Shown piece by piece: positions 22,226 through 32,396 of a DNA stretch of 64,000 bases; the stretch's first letter is position 1; every line of letters begins with the position of its first letter. The stretch covers positions 264,250,736 to 264,314,735 of the forward strand of contig NC_061508.1 in NCBI RefSeq assembly GCF_022539505.1. The letters run 5' to 3'. A model generated the notes under the pieces. That model saw only the letters and a list, made by a program, of their open reading frames with translations. It searched no databases and had not been told where the DNA came from. Source of the stretch: Lolium rigidum. Its lineage: Eukaryota > Streptophyta > Magnoliopsida > Poales > Poaceae. Position numbers and translations under genes: made by a program.

Positions 22226-22583
22226 GGACTTGATTCTGTGTAGGGTAACGTTGTTTTGCCATCGGCAGTTAACCAAACAACAGTTGGGCACGTTACTCAT
22301 TATCCTTTGCATAAACAAAAATATATCGGATGACCTATGAAGACCTGTGGAAAACATCGGCAGAGGAGAATATTCGAGTGGTACAACTTGAGTCTACGCA
22401 CGGACTGCGAGCATCCGTACCTAGACTCGGGGGCTACTCCCATCGGGAGCGCTAACGCGCACCCGATAAAATGAAGACAGAGCAGATTCAAGATGAACAA
22501 GGACAATGAAGGAGAAGAACATCGGGAGAAGACATGCTTTAGTCTCTACCCGAACTATCTTCGGCTAGACACTCGGGGGCTAC
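22226..22583 (+). repeat. TE-A internal sequence resuming after TE-B, with further polypurine-tract units
   Basis: A unit from about 22382 repeats the one at 9319 nearly base for base, including ACTCGGGGGCTAC (22425-22437) and CTCCCATCGGGAG (22437-22449). A last unit ends in ACTCGGGGGCTAC at 22571-22583, the functional polypurine position next to the LTR. Confidence 0.88.
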
Positions 22584-23127
22584 CGACGTGGGCACTACCC
22601 TTCGAGTAACCCACATTACCCTATCCTCGTATTGACTAATTGGAGGCCCATGAAGACACCGAAGGCGAGATGGGCCACCGGAGACGGCGCACCGGAAGGT
22701 TCCTTGACCGGGCAAGACAAGGAAGCGATCGAACAAGGAAAGATCGGATCTAAAACTACCGTAAACCTAGTCGTACTCGGTGAGACCTCTTGAGACCTAG
22801 CCTCCTATATAAAGGCCAGGAGAGGGGCTGCCGAGGGACACGATCAATCTTAGCCATCTTAGCCAGAGAAAGCTTAGAGCTAGGGCATCTTAGCAACAGC
22901 CATCTCGACGAGATCTCTGCCGAACTATTCGGCACCCCATTGTAACCCATTATCATCATAATCAAGAACAGACAGGCAGGACGTAAGGGTTTTACCTCAT
23001 CGAGGACCCCGAACCTGGGTAAATCGCTCTCCCCGCTTGTCTGTGAACCAATGTCTCGTGTCAGCTTACAGGATTATGTCAACCCTAAGCCCCTATCGGA
23101 GGGCATTGGCGAGGAGTACCCTCGACA
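22584..23127 (+). repeat. TE-A 3' LTR
   Basis: It begins CGACGTGGGC (the usual TG appears mutated to CG) after the polypurine tract and ends CCTCGACA. The last 104 bases match the window start. TATATAAA at 22806-22813 is its TATA box. The 5-bp target duplication cannot be checked because the left end is outside the window. Confidence 0.88.
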
Positions 23128-23732
23128 CCCATACATGTGCGCTATAGCGCCAAGAGCCATGTGACACCACTCACCATCACCATGCGACTCCACATTGCGA
23201 CAAGCTGACAACCTTCATCTCCCAGTAGTTCGAGAGTAGAGGAAGCCGAGAAGAATAAATAATTGGAGGATGTGGATATATGTATGCATGCCAGTGATGC
23301 CTAGTCCTTCGACGATGAATTACCGAGAGATATTTTTTGCGTATAACTTTACGCGGGATCACACCTCGCCGATTACGACGAGCGGAAGCGGCGGTGGTGC
23401 GGGAGGAGGAGGCGGGGCCACGAGAAAACCAATGCGACGAAAACCTTTTTCTAGGGTTTCTGTGAGAATCGGGCTTAGACGGAGGAGATCATATATGGGC
23501 TGGATTTTCGAGTTTGGTATGAACCGTTCGCTTTGATCGCGGGGCGGGAGGAAGCAACTGCGAGTTGAATCAACCGGTACGATGGCACCGGTGCGTATTA
23601 TGCGGTTTGGTGGGAGGGCAAAACGGTCCCAAAAAAAGCGTTGACGAAACTTTTTGGCAGAAACCTTAGCTCTTTGACGGACCAAACCAAGGAAACGTTA
23701 GCTCCTTTATTATTAGGTATAGATTAGGTATT
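23128..23732. other. Unclassified sequence between TE-A and TE-C
   Basis: No gene was recognised. It includes a GGCGG-rich patch (23385-23430). Three direct copies of ATTAGGTAT(A)G lie at 23713-23735, just before the truncated edge of TE-C. Confidence 0.5.
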
Positions 23733-24452
23733 AGGTATAGATTTTGATCTACAGCGCATCCTGGGCGGAGCACCTGCAGCACGTGGCCATCATCTTCAAT
23801 GAGCTTCGAGCGCATCGTCTTCATCTCAAGCGCTCGAAGTGCTCGTTTGGCACGACCTCCGTCGCGTACTTGGGCCACATCATCTCCACCGACGGTGTCG
23901 CGATGGACACGGACAAGGTCGCTGTCATAGCCGCCTAGCCGACGCCCCAGTCGCCGCGAGCTCTTCGCGGGTTTTTGGGCCTCGCAGGATACTACCGGCG
24001 ATACATCCAGGACTTCGGCCTCATCGCCGCGCCCCTCACGCGCCTGCTTCGCCGCGACGCTTTCTCCTGGGACGAGGAGGCGGCCACGGCCTTCGCCGCC
24101 CTGCAGCGGGCCCTCACGACGGGTCCCGTTCTTCAGATGCCGGACTTCGACGAGCCGTTCGTGGTGGACTGCGACGCCTCCGGCATTGGCTTCGGCGCCG
24201 TACTTCACCAGGGCGAGGGTCCACTCGCCTTCTTCAGCCGCCCCTTCGCCGCGCGCCACCGTAAGCTCGCTGCATATGAGCGCGAGCTGATCGGGCTAGT
24301 CCAGGCGGTGCGCCACTGGCGGGCGTATCTTTGGGGCCGGACCTTCCGTGTGCGCATGGACCACTACAGCCTGAAGTTCTTGCTGGATCAGCGCCTCTCC
24401 ACCGTCCCGCAACACTTCCGCGGGATCGTTCGCCTCCACGGGTTCCCGTCCT
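23733..24452 (+). pseudogene. TE-C reverse transcriptase end, RNase H and integrase fragment
   Basis: It starts with ILIYSASWAEHL, then LKRSKCSFG and LGHIIST. A TAG at 23936-23938 takes the place of the usual Trp before PTPQSPRALRGFLGLAGYYR. RNase H motifs follow: DASGIGFGAVLHQ, YERELIGLVQA, MDHYSLKFLLDQ. RNase H then joins, within STVPQHFRGIVRLHGFPS, directly to mid-integrase sequence, which marks an internal deletion. The stop and deletion make it non-functional. Confidence 0.85.
24448..24452 (+). repeat. Left target-site duplication of TE-D (GTCCT)
   Basis: The same five bases occur at 31120-31124 directly after the right LTR. Confidence 0.92.
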
Positions 24453-26050
24453 TGATGCGTGTAGTTGACACGTCCGTTGGGAACCCCAAGAGGAAGGTGT
24501 GATGCGCACAGCGGTAAGTTTCCCTCAGTAAGAAACCAAGGTTTAATCGAACCAGTAGGAGTCAAGAAGCACGTTGAAGGTTGATGGCGGCGGGATGTAG
24601 TGCGGCGCAACACCGAGAGATTCCGGCGCCAACGTGGAACCTGCACAACACAACCAAAGTACTTTGCCCCAACGAAACGGTGAGGTTGTCAATCTCACCG
24701 AAGCTTGCTGTAACAAAGGATTAACCGTATTGTGTGGAAGATGATTGTTTGCAAGAACGGTAAAAAACAAGTATTGCAGCAGATTTGTATTTCGGTATAA
24801 AAGAATGGACCGGGGTCCACGGTTCACTAGAGGTGTCTCTCCCATAAGATAAAAGCATGTTGGGTGAACAAATTACGGTCGGGCAATTGACAAATAGAGA
24901 GGGCATAACAATGCACATACATGTCATGATAAATATAGTGATATTTAATTGGGCATTACGACAAAGTACATAGACCGCTATCCGGCATGCATCTATGCCT
25001 AAAAAGTCCACCTTCGGGTTATCGTCGAACCCCTTCCGGTATTAAGTTGCAAAACAACGAGACAATTGCATTAATTATGGTGCGTAATGTAATCAATAAC
25101 TACATCCTCGGACATAGCATCAATGTTTTATCCCTAGTGGCAACATCACATCCATAACCTTAGGGGTTTCTGTCACTCCCCCAGATTCACAGAGACATGA
25201 ACCCACTATCGAGCATAAATACTCCCTCTTGGAGTTAATAGCGAAAACTTGGCCAGAGCCTCTACTAATAACGGAGAGCGTGCAAGATCTTAAACAACAC
25301 ATAGGTAATAACTTGATAATTAACATAACATAGTATTCTCTATCCATCGGATCCCGACAAACACAACATATAGCATTACGGATAGATGATCTTGATCATG
25401 TTAGGCAGCTCACAAGATCCAACAATGAAGCACAATGAGGAGAAGACAACCATCTAGCTACTTGCTATGGACCCATAGTCCGGGGGTGAACTACTCACTC
25501 ATCACTCCGGAGGCGACCATGGCGGTGAAGAGTCCTCCGGGAGATGAATCCCCTCTCCCGGCGGGTGCGGGAGGAGATCTCCGAGAATCCCCCGAGATGG
25601 GATTGGCGGCGGCGGCGTCTCGGTAAGGTTTTCCGTATCGTGGCCCTCGGTCTCGGGGGTTTCGCGACGGAGGCTTTAAGTAGGCGGAAGGGCAACGCGG
25701 GGGGCCACACGAGGGCCCCACACCATAGGTCGGCGCGGCCGGGGCCGGGCCGCGCCGCCCTAGTGTGGCGGCGCCTCGTGGCCCCACTCCGACTCTCCTT
25801 CGGTCTTCAGGAAGCTTCGTGGCAAAATAGGACCACGGGCGTTGATTTCGTCCAATTCGAGAATATTTCGTTACTAGGATTTCTGAAACCAAAAACAGCG
25901 AGAAAACGACAAGCGGCTCTTCGGCATCTTGTTAATAGGTTAGTTCCAGAAAATGCACGAATATGACATAAAGTGTGCATAAAACATGTAGATATCATCA
26001 ATAATGTGGCATGGAACATAACAAATTATCGATACGTCGGAGATGTATCA
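24453..26050 (-). repeat. TE-D 3' LTR (left copy)
   Basis: On the minus strand it starts TGATACATCTCCGACGTATC and ends ACACGCATCA. It is a close match to 29528-31119 with scattered substitutions and small indels. Confidence 0.93.
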
Positions 26051-28560
26051 GCATCCCCAAGCTTAGTTCTGCTCGTCCCGAGCAGGTAAAACGATAACAA
26101 AGATAATTTCTGAAGTGACATGCCATCATAACCTTGATCATACTATTTGTAAACATATGTAATGAATGCAGCGATCAAAACAATGGTAATGACATGAGTA
26201 AACAAGTGAATCATAAAGCAAAGACTTTTCATGAATAGTACTTAAAGACAAGCATCAATAAGTCTTGCATAAGAGTTAACTCATAAAGCAATAAATCAAA
26301 GTAAAGGTATTGAAGCAACACAAAGGAAGATTAAGTTTCAGCGGTTGCTTTCAACTTGTAACATGTATATCTCATGGATAATTGTCAACATAGAGTAATA
26401 TAACAAGTGCAATATGCAAGTATGTAGGAATCAATGCACGGTTCACACAAGTGTTTGCTTCTTGAGGTGGAGAGAGATAGGTGAAGCTGACTCAACATAA
26501 AAGTAAAAAAGAATGGTCCTTCAAAGAGGAAAGCATCGATTGCTATATTTGTGCTAGAGCTTTTATTTTGAAAACATGAAACAATTTTGTCAACGGTAGT
26601 AATAAAGCATATGAGTTATGTAAATTATATCTTACAAGTTGCAAGCCTCATGCATTGTATACTAATAGTGCCCGCACCTTGTCCTAATTAGCTTGGACTA
26701 CCGGATCATCGCAATACACATGTTTTAACCAAGTGTCACAATGGGGTACCTCCATGCCGCTCTGTACAAAGGTCTAAGGAGAAAGCTCGCATTTTGGATT
26801 TCTCGCTTTTGATTATTCTCAACTTAGACATCCATCACAGGGACAACATGGACAACGAGATAATGGACTCCTCTTTAATGCATAAGCATGTGGCAACAAT
26901 TATTATTCTCATATGAGATTGAGGATATATGTCCAAAACTGAAACTTCCACCATGAATCATGGCTTTAGTTAGCGGCCCAATGTTCTTCTCTAACAATAT
27001 GTATGCTCCAACCATTAAGGTGGTAGATCTCTCTTACTTCAGACAAGACGGACATGCATAGCAATTCACATGATATTCAACAAAGGGTAGTTGATGGCGT
27101 CCCCAGAAAACATGGTTATCGCACAACAAGCAACTTAATAAGAGATAAAGTGCATAAGTACATATTCAATACCACAATAGTTTTTAGGCTATTTGTCCCA
27201 TGAGCTATATATTGCAAAGGTGAATGATGGAATTTTAAAGGTAGCACTCAAGCAATTTACTTTGGAATGGCGGAGAAATACCATGTAGTAGGTAGGTATG
27301 GTGGACACAAATGGCATAGTGGTTGGCTCAAGGATTTTGGATGCATGAGAAGTATTCCCTCTCGATACAAGGTTTAGGCTAGCAAGGTTATTTGAAACAA
27401 ACACAAGGATGAACGGTGCAGCAAAACTCACATAAAAGACATATTGTAAACATTATAAGACTCTACACCGTCTTCCTTGTTGTTCAAAACTCAATACTAG
27501 ATATTATCTAGACTTTAGAGAAACCAAATATGCAAACCAAATTAGCCAGGCTCTAAGTGTTTCTTCATTAATAGGTGCAAAGTATATGATGCAAGAGCTT
27601 AAACATGAGCACAACAATTGCCAAGTATCAAATTATCCAAGACATTTTAGAATTACTACATGTAGCATTTTCCAATTCCAACCATATAACAATTTAACGA
27701 AGAGGAAACTTCGCCATGAATACTATGAGTAAAGCCTAAGGACATACTTGTCCATATGCTACAACGGAGCGTGTCTCTCTCCCATACGAGTGATTGCTAG
27801 GATCCATTTTATTCAAACAAAACAAAAACAAAAACAAACCGACGCTCCAAGCAAAGTGCATAAGATGTGACGGAATAAAAATATAGTTTCGGGGGAGGAA
27901 CCCGATAGTGTTGTCGATGAAGAAGGGGATGCCTTGGGCATCCCCAAGCTTAGACGCTTGAGTCTTCTTAGAATATGCAGGGGTGAACCACCGGGGCATC
28001 CCCAAGCTTAGAGCTTTCACTCTCCTTGATCATATTGTATCATACTCCTCTCTTGATCCTTGAAAACTTCCTCCACACCAAACTCGAAACAACTCATTAG
28101 AGGGTTAGTGCACAATAAAAATTAACATGTTCAGAGGTGACACAATCATTCTTAACACTTCTGGACATTGCATAAAGCTACTTGGACATTAATGGATCAA
28201 AGAAATTCATCCAACATAGCAAAAGAGGCAATGCGAAATAAAAGGCAGAATCTGTCAAAACAGAACAGTCCGTAAAGATGGATTTTATTGAGGCACCATA
28301 CTTTCTCAAATGAAAATTCCCAAATTGAATGAAAGTTGCGTAAATATCTGAGGATCACTCACGTAAATTGGCTTAATTTTCTGAGTTACCTACAGAGAAT
28401 TAGGCCCAGATTCGTGACAGCAAAGAAATCTGTTTCTGCGCAGTAATCCAAATCTAGTATTCACTTTACTATCAAAGACTTTACTTGGCACAACAAAACA
28501 TAAAACTAAGATAAGGAGATGTTGCTACAGTAGTAAACAACTTCCAAGACTCAAATATAA
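26051..28560 (-). other. TE-D long non-coding internal region
   Basis: This AT-rich stretch has no supported ORF. Its reverse complement matches the internal region of TE-F (about 53290-55695). It contains three copies of the polypurine-like TAAGCTTGGGGATGC on the minus strand (26065-26051, 27952-27938, 28010-27996); only the first abuts the LTR. Confidence 0.75.
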
Positions 28561-28621
28561 AACAAAAATACTGTAGTAAAAACATGGGTTGTCTCCCATA
28601 AGCGCTTTTCTTTAACGCCTT

Positions 28622-29290
28622 TCAGCTAGGCGCAGAAAGTGTATATGAAGTATTATCGAGAGATGATGAATCTTCAGTGGGGTTTGGAGTTTTCTCAACC
28701 ATGCATAGTATATTGGATACATAAGTTTCAGCGGCTCCCTTTTCATTAGTCTTGGGCTTGCTACTCTCATCAAACAAATTTTCAGGAACAAGCCAAGCAT
28801 AGTTATTTTCTAGCGCTTCATTCATCGCTAGGAGCTTACATGGTATCGGCGCTTTGATCTACCCACCATCATTAATATTATTAGTGTACCTTACTCTCTC
28901 CATGTCCATCTTTTCAAGGATACTAGCAAAATTGGTATAAGAACCAAACATCTTATATTTAATAAAGACCTTTCTAGCCTCTCTTGCTATACCACCAAAT
29001 TCTCTAAGAAGGGTTTCTAAAACAAAATCTTTCTTTTCCCCTTCTTCCATATCACCGAGTGTAAGAAACATGTGTTGGATTATAGGATTGAGATTAACAA
29101 ATTTAGTTTCCAACATGCGAACTAAAGCAACGACGGCAATTTCATAAGTAGGAGCAAGTTCTACCAAGTGTCTATCTTCAAAATCTTCAACGGTACTAAC
29201 ATGATTGAAAAATTCTTCTATATTGTTTTTCCCAACTATAGACCCACGTCCTACCGGTATGTATTTTGTGGTAAAATTAAAAGGAAACAT
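28622..29290 (-). pseudogene. TE-D internal ORF of unknown function, with one in-frame stop
   Basis: The ATG at 29290-29288 lies about 200 bases after the primer site. It encodes 143 residues to a TAG at 28861-28859, then continues in the same frame for about 78 more codons to a stop near 28622 (ending SYTLSAPS). Visible stretches include VELAPTYEIAVVALVRMLE and LREFGGIAREARKVFIKYKM. No protease, RT, integrase or zinc-knuckle motif is seen. The position after the primer site suggests a gag-like or packaging role (inference only). Only one stop over 220 codons suggests recent decay. Confidence 0.6.
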
Positions 29291-29499
29291 GATGAAATAA
29301 GTAAAGCAAATGCAAGTAACTAATTTTTTTTGTGTGTTTTTGATATAGAGTGCAAGACAGTAAATAGAGTAAAGCTAGCAACTAATTTTTTTGTGTTTTG
29401 ATATAATGCAGCGAACAAAGTAGTAAATAAAATAAAGCAAGACAAAAACAAAGTAAAGAGATTGGGAAGTGGAGACTCCCCTTGCAGCGTGTCTTGATC

Positions 29500-29517
29500 T
29501 CCCCGGCAACGGCGCCA
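29500..29517 (-). other. TE-D primer-binding site
   Basis: The minus strand reads TGGCGCCGTTGCCGGGGA, complementary to the 3' end of plant tRNA-Asp (from recall), ten bases after the 5' LTR. Confidence 0.88.
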
Positions 29518-29527
29518 GAAATTTGCT

Positions 29528-31119
29528 TGATGCGTGTAGTTGACACGTCCGTTGGGAACCCCAAGAGGAAGGTGTGATGCGCACAGCGGCAAGTTTCCCT
29601 CGATAAGAAAACAAGGTTTAATCGAACCGAGTAGGAGTCAAGAAGCACGTTGAAGGTTGATGGCAGCGGGATGTAGTGCGGCGCAACACCAGAGATTCCG
29701 GTGCCAACGTGGAACCTGCACAACACAACCAAAGTACTTTGCCCCAACGAAACAGTGAGGTTGTCAATCTCACCGGCTTGCTGTAATAAAGGATTAACCG
29801 TATTGTGTGGAAGATGATTGTTTGCAAGAACAGTAAAGAACAAATATTGCAGCAGATTTGTATTTCAGTATAAAAGAATGGACCGGGGTCCACAGTTCAC
29901 TAGAGGTGTCTCTCCCATAAGATAAAAGCATGTTGGGTGAACAAATTACAGTCGGGCAATTGACAAATAGAGAGGGCATAACAATGCACATACATGTCAT
30001 GATAAATATAGTGAGATTTAATTGGGCATTACCACAAAGTATATAGACCGCTATCCAGCATGCATCTATGCCTAAAAAGTCCACCTTCAGGTTATCGTCC
30101 GAACCTCTTCCAGTATTAAGTTGCAAAACAACAGACAATTGCATTAAGTATGGTGCGTAATGTAATCAATAACTACATCCTCGGACATAGCATCGATGTT
30201 TTATCCCTAGTGGCAACAGCACATCCATAACCTTAGGGGTTTCGTCACTCCCCCGATTCACAGAGACATGAACCCACTATCGAGCATAAATACTCCCTCT
30301 TGGAGTTAATAGCGAAAACTTGGCCGGAGCCTCTACTAATAACGGAGAGCATGCAAGATCTTAAACAACACATAGGTAATAACTTGATAATTAACATAAC
30401 ATAGTATTCTCTATCCATCGGATCCCGACAAACACAACATATAGCATTACGGATAGATGATCTTGATCATGTTAGGCAGCTCACAAGATCCAACAATGAA
30501 GCACAATGAGGAGAAGACAACCATCTAGCTACGATATGGACCCATAGTCCAGGGGTGAACTACTCACTCATCACTCCGGAGGCGACCATGGCGGTGAAGA
30601 GTCCTCCGGGAGATGAATCCCCTCTCGGCGGGGTGCCGGAGGAGATCTCCAGAATCCCCCGAGATGGGATTGGCGGCGGCGGCGTCTCGGTAGGGTTTTC
30701 CGTATCGTGGCCCTCGATGCTCGGGGGTTTCGCGACGGAGGCTTTAAGTAGGCGGAAGGGCAACGCGGGGGGCCACACGAGGGCCCCACACCATAGGTCG
30801 GCGCGGCCAGGGCCTGGGCCGCGCCGCCCTGGTGTGGCGGCGCCTCGTGGCCCCACTTCGACTCTCCTTCGGTCTTCTGGAAGCTTCGTGGCAAAATAGG
30901 ACCACGGGCGTTGATTTCGTCCAATTCCGAGAATATTTCGTTACTAGGATTTCGAAACCAAAAACAGCGAGAAAACATCAAGCGGCTCTTCGGCATCTTG
31001 TTAATAGGTTAGTTCCAGAAAATGCACAAATATGACATAAAGTGTGCATAAAACATGTAGATATCATCAATAATGTGGCATGGAACATAAGAAATTATCG
31101 ATACGTCGGAGACGTATCA
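29528..31119 (-). repeat. TE-D 5' LTR (right copy)
   Basis: It pairs with 24453-26050. On the minus strand it begins TGATACGTCTCCGACGTATC, a perfect 8-bp hairpin (GATACGTC/GACGTATC), and ends ACACGCATCA. Confidence 0.93.
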
Positions 31120-32059
31120 GTCCTCCATCGTTAGTGATCGTGATCCTGTGTTCACGGGTCACGTCTGGAGGGACCTCTTTGGGTTGGCGGGCGTGAAGCT
31201 CCACATGAGCACCGCGTTTCATCCTCAGACGGACGGCCAGTCCGAGGTCGTCAACAAGATCATCGCCATGTACCTGCGCTGCATCACCGGGGATCGTCCA
31301 CGAGCTTGGGTGGACTGGCTGGCGTGGGCCGAGTACTGCTACAACACGTCCTACCACTCCGTGCTGCACGCTACTCCCTTTGAGGTGGTCTACGGGAGGC
31401 CACCACCGGCGATGCTTCCCTATGCGTCTGGCACGGCCCGTACTGAGATGGCGGATGACCTGTTGCGTACCCGCGACGAGATACTGGCTGAGGCGCGCCA
31501 GCGACTTCTTCAGGCTCAGCAGCTGGCTAGGAGGTACTATGATGCACATCATCGCGAGGCGGAGTTTGCGGTGGGCGACTGGGTCTGGCTACGCCTTCTT
31601 CACCGGACGACCCAGTCCTTGGACCCGCGCTCCAGGCGCAAGTTGGGACCTCATTACGCAGGTCCTTTCCATGTGCTGGAGCGCATCAGCAAGCTCGCCT
31701 ACCGCCTTGAGTTGCCTGCGGGCTCGCGCCTCCACGACGTCCTCAATGTCGGCCTCTTGAAGGCCTATCGGGGCGACCCTCCTTCTGCACCACCAACTCT
31801 TCCACCTACTTCGGATGGGCGTCTCGAGCCTGCCCCGGCGAGTGTGGCTCGCGTGTTGAAGGCCCAGCAGCGTCGTGGTGTTTGGCACGTCTTGGTGCAT
31901 TGGACAGGCCTGCCAGAGGACGAGGCGACTTGGGAGAAGCTTGAAGATCTCCGCCAGCAGTTTCTAGAAGTTCAGCTCGAGGACGAGCTGTTTGAGAAGG
32001 CGGGGAGAGATGTTATGGTCGGTTTGACCTATACACGCAGGAAGCCCACTAGTGGCTAG
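31120..32059 (+). pseudogene. TE-C integrase end and chromodomain
   Basis: An open frame of about 300 codons starts SSIVSDRDPVFTGHVW (second catalytic Asp), then STAFHPQTDGQSEVVNK with the catalytic Glu, the GPY-like module (KLGPHYAGPFHVLERISKLAYRL, in two parts) and a C-terminal chromodomain with VLVHWTGLPEDEATWEKLEDL (about 31885-31950). Chromodomains direct integration to modified chromatin. The frame is intact to the stop at 32059, but it lacks the zinc finger and first Asp, so it is only a fragment. Confidence 0.88.
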
Positions 32060-32060
32060 T

Positions 32061-32396
32061 TGTGGGCTTAGCTCAAGTAAATTAGGGGCTTAGCCCAAGT
32101 AAATTAGGGGCTTAGCCCAAATAAATTAGGGTTTGGAGGAGGCCGTCATCCTATATAAACACTTGTACCCCTTCGAGATTAATCAGACAATATTCAGTAT
32201 CATTACTGTCTCGTCTCCTGAAGGGAGACGGGAGACCCCTGCGTCCCGCCGCACCAACCCTAGCCGCCGCCTCCTTCCTCCGCGACGGCGCCCAGCCGCC
32301 GGCGCCGAGCTCTCCAGCCTCTCCGCCCTCACTTCCACCCTTACAACCTCCGCCCTAGACCCGGTAAAACCCTAGCCCCTACCAGGGCCATTCTCA
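32061..32396 (+). repeat. Probable TE-C 3' LTR
   Basis: TGTGGGCTTA directly follows the pol stop and the block ends CATTCTCA. It contains three 22-bp repeats of GGGCTTAGCCCAAGTAAATTA (32064-32130), a TATA box TATATAAA (32152-32159) and a CT/GCC-rich leader. No second copy is present to prove the borders and the preceding purine tract is weak. Confidence 0.55.

Larger units (their letters stand above)
1..23127 (+). mobile_element. TE-A: Tat/Retand-type Ty3/gypsy element, interrupted by TE-B
   Basis: The first 104 bases match the end of the LTR-like block at 22584-23127, so these are the two LTRs of one element; most of the 5' LTR is left of the window. Between them the order is primer site, gag remnant, protease, reverse transcriptase/RNase H, a second RNase H, integrase, antisense ORFs, and polypurine-tract repeats. 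The extra RNase H and the antisense gene fit the Tat/Retand branch (family knowledge). TE-B lies between 9552 and 22226. The pol is broken by many frameshifts, so the copy is dead. The exact family name was not determined. Confidence 0.85.
24453..31119 (-). mobile_element. TE-D: non-autonomous LTR retrotransposon
   Basis: LTRs of about 1.6 kb (24453-26050 and 29528-31119) flank 3.5 kb of internal DNA. GTCCT duplications border it and it splits the integrase of TE-C. On the minus strand the order is 5' LTR (31119-29528), tRNA-Asp-type primer site, one ORF, long non-coding region, polypurine-like TAAGCTTGGGGATGC (26065-26051), 3' LTR. No protease, RT or integrase is present, so it must borrow enzymes from a related gypsy element. 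Confidence 0.92.
23733..32396 (+). mobile_element. TE-C: truncated chromodomain Ty3/gypsy element (chromovirus), split by TE-D
   Basis: The left edge starts inside the reverse transcriptase, directly after the position of its catalytic YxDD. RNase H and the last part of integrase follow, then a chromodomain and a probable LTR. TE-D sits in the integrase with GTCCT on both sides; leaving out TE-D and one GTCCT restores the reading frame. The integrase zinc finger and first catalytic Asp are missing, so a deletion preceded the insertion. Confidence 0.85.

Noticed and set aside
25495..25966. ORFs on both strands at 25495-25966 and repeated at 30555-31035
   Set aside because: They are the same GC-rich part of the TE-D LTR present in both copies, with no codon-like conservation.
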